From contig NZ_CP113068.1 in NCBI RefSeq assembly GCF_026625885.1, forward strand, positions 5,642,001 through 5,706,000: a DNA stretch of 64,000 nucleotides. The letters are read 5' to 3'. The translations under genes were made by a program, and so were the position numbers. Shown here piece after piece: positions 9,468 to 16,924 of the stretch. Source of the stretch: Roseateles sp. SL47. GTDB taxonomy: Bacteria > Pseudomonadota > Gammaproteobacteria > Burkholderiales > Burkholderiaceae_C. Every line of letters begins with the position of its first letter. Position 1 is the first letter of the stretch. The notes beneath the pieces are model-generated. The model saw nothing but the letters and a program-made list of their open reading frames with translations, did no database searches and was not told the DNA's origin.

Positions 9468-9830
9468 GGCGGACGCGGACAGCGGCGGGGGGCACTGCGA
9501 GTGCCCGCGATGATTGCCTCAATGCGCACCGTGCAACACGGGAGTGTTTTGCACCAAGGGGCTGGGTGGCGGACAGGTGTTTGCCGAGCGGTTCGGACTG
9601 GCAGGCCTGCAACGGGCGGCTGTGGGCTGAGGCAAAAGAAAAGCCGCGCCAGTGGCCTGGGGCGGCTGATGTGCTTGCGTCAATGTGCTTGCGTCAATGT
9701 GACTGTGCCAGCTTGCTCGGGAGCATCAGGCCAGCATTTCGTCTGGGCCTTGCTTCGAGCCAGCGTGCCAAGCTCAGCGTCGTCAAGATCAGATGCATCA
9801 ACAACGACGTCTGTGACGAACCTTGAATTC
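9468..9830. other. Gene-free stretch between fbp and tRNA-Thr
   Basis: No reading frame here has recognisable protein content. The only structure seen is a 14-bp exact tandem duplication (9670-9683 and 9684-9697). The 3' trailer of the minus-strand tRNA-Thr transcript falls here. Confidence 0.6.
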
Positions 9831-9906
9831 TGGTGCCGATGAAGAGAGTCGAACTCCCGACCTTCGCATTACGAATGCGCTGCTCTACCAACTGAGCTAC
9901 ATCGGC
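9831..9906 (-). tRNA. tRNA-Thr (anticodon CGT)
   Basis: On the minus strand the 76 bases start GCCGATG and end CATCGGCACCA, with the D-arm GCTCAGTTGGTAGAGC and the T-arm GTTCGACTC. The anticodon loop is TTCGTAA, giving CGT, which reads ACG threonine codons. CCA is encoded. The sequence is close to the enterobacterial thrW gene. Confidence 0.96.
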
Positions 9907-9946
9907 CTACCCGTGGGAGTGGTGTGCAGCCCTTGGGAAGACCGCG

Positions 9947-9976
9947 ACTATAGCAGAGGTTTTGGTGCTGCTTCAA
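9947..9976 (-). promoter_or_regulatory. Sigma-70-type promoter of tRNA-Thr
   Basis: On the minus strand TTGAAG (-35) and TATAGT (-10) are 18 bases apart, about 40 bases before the mature tRNA. Confidence 0.6.
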
Positions 9977-10164
9977 GATCTCCGCACGAAGTCACTCAAC
10001 GGAGGGGGATCGCGGCCCTTGGCCTCCCCGTTGCGGTCCCGGAGCCCCGGCCCCCGAGCGCCCACATACGCCCCCCGAGCGCGCCCCAATACGCCCCTCA
10101 GCACCCCCGAAAGACCCCAAAACGCCCCACACCGACGTCGCCACGCCCCCGCTAGACTCCCACC

Positions 10165-10596
10165 ATGACCGAAGACGACGACACCGAATTCGAAGCGGAG
10201 TGGCTCGCCGAGCGCCGGGCGGAAATCCTGGCCTATTTGACGGCCGAGGGCATCAACCACAGTTCGGTGGGCGATGAGCCCGCGTGGTGGGTGGCGCCCT
10301 ATGTCAGCATCTGGGCAGTGGAGCACCAGGGCCACCCGGGCCAGGTGAGCGGGTGGGCCATCTGCGGAGACTTGCCCAGCGACTATGTATCGGCCCAGAC
10401 CGCCAAAAGCCCGCGCGAGGCGATGAAGGCAATCGCCTCGCTCTGGGCAGACGCTGCTGCGCTCATGGCGCGCGGAGAGCGGCATCCCACCTTCATCATC
10501 GGCGACGGCAGCAATGATGCAGAGCTGGCGCCGATGTTGGCTTCACGGGCCGAGCTGCTGCAAGAGTGGGCGGACGATCCGGACATCTGGGACTGA
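10165..10596 (+). CDS. DUF4826 family protein
   Basis: A 143-residue acidic, soluble protein. The conserved-looking core reads AWWVAPYVSIWAVE, then GWAICGDLPSDYV and SPREAMKAIASLW, which matches DUF4826 by memory. There is no signal peptide, membrane segment or known catalytic motif, so no function is assigned. It stands alone between tRNA-Thr and the convergent OYE gene. The roughly 250 bp upstream hold a C-rich tract with repeated ACGCCCC-like words but no clear promoter. Confidence 0.75.
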   Translation: MTEDDDTEFEAEWLAERRAEILAYLTAEGINHSSVGDEPAWWVAPYVSIWAVEHQGHPGQVSGWAICGDLPSDYVSAQTAKSPREAMKAIASLWADAAALMARGERHPTFIIGDGSNDAELAPMLASRAELLQEWADDPDIWD

Positions 10597-10620
10597 CACG
10601 CCACGCCTTCACGCAGGACT

Positions 10621-11727
10621 TCAACGCTCACCCCATGCGGGATAGTCGGTGTAGCCCCGCTCCGTGCCGCCAAACAGCAAGCCACCGTCGAACGGCGCCA
10701 ACGGCAGGTCTTCCGCCAGACGACGCGGCAGGTCCGGATTGGCGACGAACGGGCGCCCAAAGGCCACCAGGTCCGCATACCCCTGCGCCAGCACCCACTG
10801 TGCGCGGGCCTTGTCGTAGTGGCCGGCCACGATGATCGGCCCCTGGAAGCGGGCGCGGATGTCGCGGCGAAAGGCTTCCGTGAACTCGGGAGCGTCATCC
10901 CAGTCCGCCTCCACCAGATGCAGGTAGGCAATGCCCAAGCCTTGCAGGTCGCTGGCGGCCTCTAGCAGGGTCGGCAGGATGTCCGGGCAGGCCATGCCCC
11001 GGGCCGTGAGGAAAGGCGCCAGACGAATGGCTGCGCGGTCCGGCCCCACCTCGTCCACCACCGCAGCCATCACCTCGCGCAGGAAGCGCAGGCGGTTCTC
11101 TCGGGAGCCACCGTACTCGTCGGTGCGCGTGTTGGAGGTGGTACGCAGGAACTGGTCGATCAAATAGCCGTTGGCACCGTGCACCTCCACGCCATCAAAG
11201 CCAGCAGCCATGGCATTGCGGGCCGCCCTGCGGAAATCCTGCACGATGGTGTGGATCTCGTCGCACGCCAGGGCGCGGGGTGTGGGGCAGGCGTGCATGC
11301 CGCCCTGGCCGGTGGCCGGGTCCACCATCCAGATCGAAGCTTCAAACGGTTCAGCAGACGGCGCCACCGGCAGCGCCCCGTCGTGAAACGCCGGGTGCGA
11401 CATGCGCCCTACATGCCAAAGCTGCAGGAAGATCCGGCCGCCCGCTTCATGCACCGCCTGAGTGACCTGACGCCAGCCCTCCACCTGCTCCGGGCTGTAG
11501 ATGCCCGGCGTGAATGAATAACCCTTGCCTTGCGGTGAGATCTGGGTGGCTTCGGTCACGATCAGGCCGGCACTGGCCCGCTGTGCGTAGTAGCGCGCAT
11601 TCATCGCGTTGGGGATGTCGCCGGGCTGGGTGCTGCGCGAGCGTGTCATGGGCGCCATCACCACACGATGCGGCAACTGCCAGGGACCGACCTGAATCGG
11701 GGAGAACAAGGGATGCTGTTGAGACAT
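10621..11727 (-). CDS. Old yellow enzyme family alkene reductase (N-ethylmaleimide reductase-like)
   Basis: A 368-residue FMN-dependent ene-reductase that uses NAD(P)H to reduce activated C=C bonds (family function). Visible marks are the N-terminal LPHRVVMAPMTRSRS, the substrate-binding HGANGYLIDQFLR followed by TDEYGGSRENRLRF, and the C-terminal FGRPFVANPDLPRRL that closes the FMN site. The ATG at 11727 is chosen because an AGGA site precedes it and family members begin at this point. It lies 28 bp downstream of an SDR gene on the same strand, so the two are probably one operon transcribed away from the LysR gene. Confidence 0.92.
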   Translation of the reverse strand: MSQQHPLFSPIQVGPWQLPHRVVMAPMTRSRSTQPGDIPNAMNARYYAQRASAGLIVTEATQISPQGKGYSFTPGIYSPEQVEGWRQVTQAVHEAGGRIFLQLWHVGRMSHPAFHDGALPVAPSAEPFEASIWMVDPATGQGGMHACPTPRALACDEIHTIVQDFRRAARNAMAAGFDGVEVHGANGYLIDQFLRTTSNTRTDEYGGSRENRLRFLREVMAAVVDEVGPDRAAIRLAPFLTARGMACPDILPTLLEAASDLQGLGIAYLHLVEADWDDAPEFTEAFRRDIRARFQGPIIVAGHYDKARAQWVLAQGYADLVAFGRPFVANPDLPRRLAEDLPLAPFDGGLLFGGTERGYTDYPAWGER

Positions 11728-11755
11728 AAATAATTCCTGAGGAGAGCCAGATCGC

Positions 11756-12427
11756 TCACTGGATGAGTGCACCGCCGTCGATGTCGATCACGGCGCCGGT
11801 CATGAATGGGTTGTCGATGGCCAGCAGATAGCCTTGGGCCAAGTCCGCCGGTTGTCCGAAGCGCCCCACGGGGAGGCTGCTGGCGGCGCGGTCCAGCATG
11901 GCGCTACGGGCACTGGGTTCCATGGACGCATAGGCTTCGGTTTCCGTCAGCCCAGGGCTCACCACATTAACGCGCAGCGGGGCCAGCTCTCGGGCCAGGA
12001 TCTTGGCAACGGCTTCCAGGCCCGCGTTCATCGCCGTTTTGACAAAGCTGCCAGGGACCGTGCGCCGGGCCAGAAAGCCAGAGGTCAGGGTGAGGCTGCC
12101 ACCGGGACGCAAGTGGCGGGCCGCCGATTGCGCCACGGCCAGGCTGCCCCAGAACTTGACGTCAAAAGCGGCCTTGGCGGCGTCCAGGCCCACATCCACC
12201 AGCTTGCCCCCAGGCGCCTGGGAGCCCGCAGTGACAACAACGTGGTCCACAGGCCCAAGGTCGGCGAAAAAGCGTTCCACCGCAGCGGGATCAGCGATGT
12301 CCAAGCCATCGCGTCGGCTCGCGACGACCACCCGCCCAGGGCGCTGCTGCAAAGCCTGCGCCACTGCACGGCCAATGCCGGTCTGGCCCCCGACCACCAC
12401 AGACACCGTTTGATCTGAAAACGTCAT
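11756..12427 (-). CDS. Atypical short-chain dehydrogenase/reductase lacking the YxxxK catalytic pair
   Basis: A 223-residue Rossmann protein. The cofactor loop VVGGQTGIGRAVA, the strand ending VVVTAGSQAPG and the C-terminal VRVNVVSPGLTETEAY with IDIDGGALI show an SDR fold. In the active-site helix, aligning the AGLEAVAKILARELAP block with classical SDRs puts Lys and Asn where the catalytic Tyr and Lys should be (SFVKTAMNAGLEAV). This resembles the Lin1944-like SDR subgroup that lacks normal active-site residues. It may be a non-catalytic or differently working SDR. First gene of a two-gene operon with the ene-reductase, divergent from a LysR regulator. Confidence 0.88.
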   Translation of the reverse strand: MTFSDQTVSVVVGGQTGIGRAVAQALQQRPGRVVVASRRDGLDIADPAAVERFFADLGPVDHVVVTAGSQAPGGKLVDVGLDAAKAAFDVKFWGSLAVAQSAARHLRPGGSLTLTSGFLARRTVPGSFVKTAMNAGLEAVAKILARELAPLRVNVVSPGLTETEAYASMEPSARSAMLDRAASSLPVGRFGQPADLAQGYLLAIDNPFMTGAVIDIDGGALIQ

Positions 12428-12542
12428 GACTCCACTCCTGTAGACCGCCCTAAAGCCACCCGCTGCAGGGAGTGCTTCGAGAACATATGGAATGGACTCT
12501 AGATATTCCGGATTGATTTGATAATCCAGCCATCAGACAAAA

Positions 12543-12567
12543 CATATTTCGGTAAATCCGAAATATG
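12543..12567. promoter_or_regulatory. Perfect inverted repeat at the lysR start, likely operator
   Basis: CATATTTCGG and CCGAAATATG (10-bp arms) flank the spacer TAAAT. The right arm ends on an ATG that is in frame with the LysR gene. It sits between the divergent SDR-OYE operon and the regulator. Confidence 0.65.
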
Positions 12568-12576
12568 CATCCACCG

Positions 12577-13479
12577 ATGCTGGACGCTCTCAAGCTCTTC
12601 CTCACCATCATTGAAAAAGGCGGGCTCTCCGCTGCGGGCCGGGAACTGGGGTTGTCGCCGGCCTCGGTGTCCGAACGGCTCGCCGCCCTGGAGGCCCATT
12701 ACGGCGTTGCTTTGCTCACCCGCACCACACGCTCCCTCCGTCTCACCGAAGAAGGCCGCACCCTGGCAGAAGGCGCTCGCCGCTTGCTGGCGGAATCGGA
12801 GGAACTGGAAAGCCGTGTGCGTCTCGGTGCGGAGAAGCTGTCCGGCCCGGTGCGTCTGAGTGCGCCGGTGGACCTGGGTCAGAGCCGCCTGGTGCCCTTG
12901 CTGGATCGCTTCATGGAGCAGCATCCGGACGTTTCCATCGACCTGGACCTCACCGATGGGTTTGTGGATCTGGTCAGCCAGGGCATGGACTTCGCCGTGC
13001 GTTACGGCAGCCTGGCGGACAGCAGCCTCAAGGCGAAGCTCATCGGTGAGAACCGCCGGGTGGTGTGTGCGGCCCCGAGCTATTTGCAGCGGCGCGGCCG
13101 TCCCTCACATCCGGATGATCTGGTTCATCACGACTGCCTCATCATGCGTTTCGGATTAAACAGCGACCGGGTTTGGAACTTCCGGATCCATGGGCAGCCG
13201 CACAGCGTCACGGTGAAGGGTCGGCGCACGGCCAACAACGGGGAACTGGTGCGGCGCTGGTGTCTGCAGGGCCATGGCCTGTGCCGCAAGTCGGTGTGGG
13301 ACGTGCAGGCCGATCTGGATGCCGGGCGTCTGGTGGAACTGCTGCCGGAATTCAACGCGGACCGGTCGGCCCTGCAGATCGTATATGCGCCCACGCGGGT
13401 GCAACCACGGCGGGTGCGCAGCCTGATCGAGCTGATCGCAGCGGAGCTGGCTCAGCCGACCACCAGGCGCGACGAGTGA
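12577..13479 (+). CDS. LysR family transcriptional regulator
   Basis: A 300-residue regulator. The N-terminal winged helix-turn-helix reads KLFLTIIEKGGLSAAGRELG then LSPASVSERLAALEAHYG; the effector-binding domain follows, with GPVRLSAPVDLGQSRLVPLL at its start. Two in-frame ATGs are possible, 12565 and 12577. The second is chosen because LysR proteins usually begin about eight residues before the first helix phenylalanine, and the first overlaps a palindrome. Neither has a good ribosome site. It is divergent from the SDR-OYE operon, which by LysR convention is its likely target. Confidence 0.92.
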   Translation: MLDALKLFLTIIEKGGLSAAGRELGLSPASVSERLAALEAHYGVALLTRTTRSLRLTEEGRTLAEGARRLLAESEELESRVRLGAEKLSGPVRLSAPVDLGQSRLVPLLDRFMEQHPDVSIDLDLTDGFVDLVSQGMDFAVRYGSLADSSLKAKLIGENRRVVCAAPSYLQRRGRPSHPDDLVHHDCLIMRFGLNSDRVWNFRIHGQPHSVTVKGRRTANNGELVRRWCLQGHGLCRKSVWDVQADLDAGRLVELLPEFNADRSALQIVYAPTRVQPRRVRSLIELIAAELAQPTTRRDE

Positions 13480-13497
13480 GCCTGTCGGGGCGGGTGA

Positions 13498-13986
13498 TCA
13501 GTCCTCGCGCTCCAGATTGGCCTTGACCTTCAACAGCAGCGCCATCAGCTGCTGCTGCTCTTCCTTGCTCAAGCCCTCAACGGCCTGAACCGACAGATGG
13601 CTGGACGCCTGCCGGAGTTCGCGGTGCACGGCCAGTCCGGCCTCACTCAGATGCAGGCGCACCTGGCGCCGGTCCAGCTCATCCGCTTCCGCCGTAAGCA
13701 GCCCCTGCTCCCGCAAGCCCTTGATGAGACGCGCCAGTTGCGCCTTGTCCCGCCCGCTCTGTTGGGCCAGGTCGCTCTGCGTGGCACCGGGATGCCGATG
13801 GAAGAACCCCAGCACCTTGCCGTCCATGTGGGTGATGTCGTGCGGGCCGTCCTTGAGCACGCGGTACTGCAGGGCACGGTATTGATGCATCACCGTGTGG
13901 ATCAGCTCCAGCACGTCGTCGTCCCGGCCCTTGGAACGGTCTGCGGACTTGCCCATGCCCCTACCGGCGGTGGTGTTGGTTGACAT
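13498..13986 (-). CDS. MarR family transcriptional regulator
   Basis: A 162-residue winged-helix repressor. The DNA-binding part shows GATQSDLAQQSGRDKAQLAR (recognition helix region), LIKGLREQGLLTAE and the wing DELDRRQVRLHLSEAG, the normal MarR order. ATG at 13986 is preferred over an in-frame TTG at 13992. It is divergent from a siderophore-interacting protein gene, and its start codon lies inside one of two repeated TGACATTRTCAA palindromes, so it probably represses itself and the neighbour. The ligand is unknown. Confidence 0.9.
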   Translation of the reverse strand: MSTNTTAGRGMGKSADRSKGRDDDVLELIHTVMHQYRALQYRVLKDGPHDITHMDGKVLGFFHRHPGATQSDLAQQSGRDKAQLARLIKGLREQGLLTAEADELDRRQVRLHLSEAGLAVHRELRQASSHLSVQAVEGLSKEEQQQLMALLLKVKANLERED

Positions 13987-14023
13987 TATCAATTGAATTC
14001 GGAATGATTGGTGACATTGTCAA
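13981..14023. promoter_or_regulatory. Paired operator-like boxes between marR and the SIP gene
   Basis: TGACATTATCAA at 13981-13992 and TGACATTGTCAA at 14012-14023 are direct copies 31 bp apart (about three helical turns). Each has internal dyad character, TTGA-N5-TCAA for the first when its flanking base is included. The second lies in a longer imperfect dyad with ATTGG and CCAAT at its ends. The first copy covers the marR start codon. Confidence 0.65.
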
Positions 14024-14043
14024 CCAATAAACCCACCCTCGCA

Positions 14044-15015
14044 ATGAGCTCCAACGAATCTCCAGCGGGCACCACCGCAGCCCCTTTCACAGTCACGCCG
14101 ACCCACGCCACATCATCCACCGCAGCACCGGCCAGCGCCAGACAGTCCACCGCCGCGCTGACCAACGAAACACAGTCCACCCCATTAGGCGCAGCAGGCG
14201 ACACCTTCCCGGCTCACCCGGCATCCGCCCCATCGTCCAGCCAATCGCACGCCCCAGCATCCGCACCGCCGTCCGCACCGCCTTCCGACCTGCCAACCCC
14301 CAGCCGCGTGCGTCGTGTCCGTCACGAACTCAAGCGGCGGGAGTTGACGGTGGAGACCGTGGAATCGCCCACCCCCAACATGCGCCGCGTGACCCTGACC
14401 GGGGACGCCTTGGAGGACTTCGTCAGCGCGTCCTTCGACGACCACATCAAGCTGTTCTTCCCCACCGACAGCGACACACCGGCCATGCGCGACTACACCC
14501 CACGCGCGTACAGCAATGCCGAGCGCCGACTGGTGATCGAGTTCGCCCAGCACGGCGACGGCCCCGCAGCCAGTTGGTCCGCTGCGGCCAAGCCGGGCGA
14601 AACGCTCACCGTGGGCGGCCCGCGGGGCTCTTTCATCATCCCCACCGATTACGACTGGCACCTGCTGGCCGGTGATGAAACCGCGCTGCCTGCCATCGCC
14701 CGTCGGCTGGAAGAGCTGCCGGCAGACACCCGTGCCATCGTGCTGTTGAACGTGGCCAGCGCCGACCGCCGGGAGCTGCCCAGCCGGGCAGCTGTAGACC
14801 TGTGCTGGGTGGACGATGACGCCGCTTTGCTGGACGCCGCACGCGCCCTGACACTGCCGGCCGGTGAGGGATATGCCTGGTGCGCGGGCGAAGCCAACAC
14901 CATGGCCGCCCTGCGCAAGATTCTGGTGGATGACAAGGGCCATGACCGGCATGCCATCCGCGCCGCTGCGTACTGGAAGCGAGGCGCGGCCAATCATCAC
15001 GAGAATCTGGAATAG
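14044..15015 (+). CDS. Siderophore-interacting protein (FAD-dependent ferric-siderophore reductase)
   Basis: A 323-residue protein of the ViuB/YqjH type that reduces ferric siderophores in the cytosol to free iron (family function). The FAD-binding part has MRDYTPRAYSNAERRLVIEF, GPAASWSAAAKPGETL and VGGPRGSFIIP; the C-terminal SIP domain ends WCAGEANTMAALRKILVD with AYWKRG. The first 90 or so residues are an Ala/Ser/Thr/Pro-rich extension without fold, which is unusual. ATG at 14044 is used; in-frame TTG/GTG codons exist upstream at 14008-14017. It is divergent from the MarR gene. Confidence 0.9.
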   Translation: MSSNESPAGTTAAPFTVTPTHATSSTAAPASARQSTAALTNETQSTPLGAAGDTFPAHPASAPSSSQSHAPASAPPSAPPSDLPTPSRVRRVRHELKRRELTVETVESPTPNMRRVTLTGDALEDFVSASFDDHIKLFFPTDSDTPAMRDYTPRAYSNAERRLVIEFAQHGDGPAASWSAAAKPGETLTVGGPRGSFIIPTDYDWHLLAGDETALPAIARRLEELPADTRAIVLLNVASADRRELPSRAAVDLCWVDDDAALLDAARALTLPAGEGYAWCAGEANTMAALRKILVDDKGHDRHAIRAAAYWKRGAANHHENLE

Positions 15016-15238
15016 GCCTCCACGACCACCACTGACCCCGTCAGTGCCCTCATCCCCCACCCACTTGCAAGCCTCACGTTTGGATGCCTCGACGCGCCCA
15101 CGCCCATGGCACACTGCGGACCGCCCGCAGACACTCCGCCCCACGGCATCGTCTGTTGGTGGACAGGCTGGCTGCGGTGGTCGGCTGAAAGGTGCTGAGG
15201 AGAAACGGTTGCACTCGGGCAAATCTGAGAGGGTGGAA

Positions 15239-15781
15239 ATGCAGTCGGCAGCGCAGTCGGAAGTACAGTCGGAAGTGCAGTCGGACAAGCCGGGCAACAG
15301 CACGCTGAACCAGCAGCCTCAGAGGCAGGCAGAGAAGCCCTCCTCTCAGCGGTCGAGCCAATGCGCCGGGCGCGTCTCCGCCCTGGTGATGGATGTGCTT
15401 CACGGCGCCACCTGGCGCCCAGCCTGGCGCCTGTTGACCGCAGTGGCATTGCTCAGCATCAGCTGGTTAGCCTTCACCCCCAACCCACCGCCCGCCGCCG
15501 ATCTGGGCTGGGACAAGGCCAACCACTTCGCTGCTTTCGGCACCCTGGCCTTTCTCGGCATGCAATGCCTGCGGGCTCGCGCCAGCCGCCCCGGGTGGGT
15601 GCTGGCCGCGCTGCTGGCGTTTGGGGTGCTGATCGAGCTCGTGCAGTCCCAGGTCCCCGGCCGGGATGCCGATGCGCAGGACGTGCTCGCCGACATGATC
15701 GGCGCGGTCATAGGCTTGCTTGTACACGCCGCCTTCGCCTGGCTGATCGTGCGGCTGATCACCCGAAGATCAGCCGGTTAA
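15239..15781 (+). CDS. VanZ-like membrane protein
   Basis: A 180-residue protein with several hydrophobic segments. The VanZ-like core has WLAFTPNPPP, DLGWDKANHFAAFGTLAFLG and GVLIELVQSQVPGRDADAQDVLAD, the usual D-K-x-x-H and E-x-x-Q-x-x-x-x-R-x-x-x-x-x-D pattern. Family knowledge links VanZ to glycopeptide resistance, but most VanZ-like proteins have no tested role. A start at 15239 (AGGGTGG before it) gives a hydrophilic N-terminus with four-residue repeats; an alternative ATG at 15389 begins right before the membrane core. Confidence 0.8.
   Translation: MQSAAQSEVQSEVQSDKPGNSTLNQQPQRQAEKPSSQRSSQCAGRVSALVMDVLHGATWRPAWRLLTAVALLSISWLAFTPNPPPAADLGWDKANHFAAFGTLAFLGMQCLRARASRPGWVLAALLAFGVLIELVQSQVPGRDADAQDVLADMIGAVIGLLVHAAFAWLIVRLITRRSAG
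15241..15288. repeat. Four 12-bp tandem repeats in the VanZ N-terminus
   Basis: Units GCAGTCGGMAGY-like at 15241, 15253, 15265 and 15277, encoding QSAA, QSEV, QSEV and QSDK. Copy-number change would keep the frame. Confidence 0.8.
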
Positions 15782-15855
15782 CGAGCCCACGAACGGCCTG
15801 GCAACGTCCCCGGGGGCGATCTGAGCTGGGCTCATCCAGCCCCCACGCCTCGCCT

Positions 15856-16680
15856 CTATCCTTCGCTGGCCCAGCTTTCACTGAGATCCCGGCGGGCCAT
15901 CGCAATCGCCACGGCCTGTGCCCGGTTGCTGGCGCCCAGCTTGCGCAGAATCTTGCGCACATGATTCTTCACGGTGAACATGCTGATGCCCAGCTGCACC
16001 GCGATCCCCTCATTGCTGAGCCCCGCCCGCAAGCCTTCCACGATCTGCTGCTCCCGTGGCGTCACCAGGGCGCCGCTGCGGGCCGTCACGGCCTGACCCC
16101 GTGGGCCCCCGCCGCGAGAACGCCGCCAGGCGCCATGCAGGGTGGGCGTGAGCAACTCAAACTGCTGCACCTGCTCGGTGCTCCAGCCTTCGCCCGCCAG
16201 CAGGAACAGGCTGTCCGGCCGATCTCCCTCGGCCCCCACCCCATGCACCAAAACCGTCCGCAGGCCCACATCCAGCAGCGGGAAGAACAGGCCGGATTCA
16301 TCGGTACCCACCACGAGCGCGCGCCGACCCGGGGCCCAACGGCGCATCAGATGCAGCCACAAGCCATGTTCCGGGCTTTCCATCTGCGCTTGCAAGGTCG
16401 GGGGCACGGCCTTCAGATTGAACATCTGCGCAGACAAACGCCCCCCAGGCGGGCTGGCGCTGAGGCACACCAGCAGCTGATGCGGCAGCAACGGCTGCAG
16501 CCGACTCTGGCTCCACACAAAGAACTGGGCCGGTGTGCTGGGTTGACGCGCGCTCCAGAGGGACTCCAGCAGACGCTCGACCAGCAGACGGTCCTGCAGC
16601 CACTCCGGCGGCATGGCCTCGGACCGATCGTTGGAGGAGCGCTCCGGGGAGATTTCAGCAGACAGCGGAATCAGCGACAT
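15856..16680 (-). CDS. LuxR-type helix-turn-helix transcriptional regulator
   Basis: A 274-residue regulator. The C-terminal 65 residues are a clear LuxR/FixJ DNA-binding domain: LVTPREQQIVEGLRAGLSNE, GIAVQLGISMFTVKNHVRKI and LRKLGASNRAQAV. The N-terminal 200 residues match no sensor domain I can name and lack the receiver Asp pattern, so it is not a response regulator. ATG at 16680 is chosen over an in-frame TTG at 16746. It is divergent from egtB-egtD, which makes it a candidate regulator of ergothioneine synthesis (inference from position). Confidence 0.87.
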   Translation of the reverse strand: MSLIPLSAEISPERSSNDRSEAMPPEWLQDRLLVERLLESLWSARQPSTPAQFFVWSQSRLQPLLPHQLLVCLSASPPGGRLSAQMFNLKAVPPTLQAQMESPEHGLWLHLMRRWAPGRRALVVGTDESGLFFPLLDVGLRTVLVHGVGAEGDRPDSLFLLAGEGWSTEQVQQFELLTPTLHGAWRRSRGGGPRGQAVTARSGALVTPREQQIVEGLRAGLSNEGIAVQLGISMFTVKNHVRKILRKLGASNRAQAVAIAMARRDLSESWASEG

Positions 16681-16836
16681 GGTGCATGCATGAGCCGTGG
16701 TCGGCGCAGCCTGCCTACGCTGAATGACGTGGCGATGAAGCCGCAATGAAACCCCAGCCCGCCGCCGCCCGCCGCAGCGGGAACTTCACTTGCCCATCCT
16801 GACACCTAATGGCAGCTTGGCCTGTCAACTGGCCTT

Positions 16837-16873
16837 CCGAGAGTGGCTCTCGGCAGGCGATTTGCAGCCAAAT
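16837..16873. promoter_or_regulatory. Two inverted repeats upstream of egtB
   Basis: CCGAGAG-TGG-CTCTCGG (16837-16853) and ATTTG-CAGC-CAAAT (16860-16873) lie 50-90 bp before the egtB start in the LuxR/egtB divergent region. They are perfect dyads of 7 and 5 bp arms. Operator function is not proven. Confidence 0.5.
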
Positions 16874-16924
16874 CAGCTACCGTAGAGAAGCGGCCCGCCC
16901 CCACGGACCGCAGGAGTTGCTCGC

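Noticed and set aside
9431..9826. Plus-strand frames of about 130 codons after fbp
   Set aside because: They start inside the fbp terminator and run over a short tandem duplication; no protein features.
14185..15303. A minus-strand 372-codon frame with CTSD repeats
   Set aside because: Antisense of the SIP and VanZ genes; the repeats are the complement of the 12-bp units at 15241-15288.
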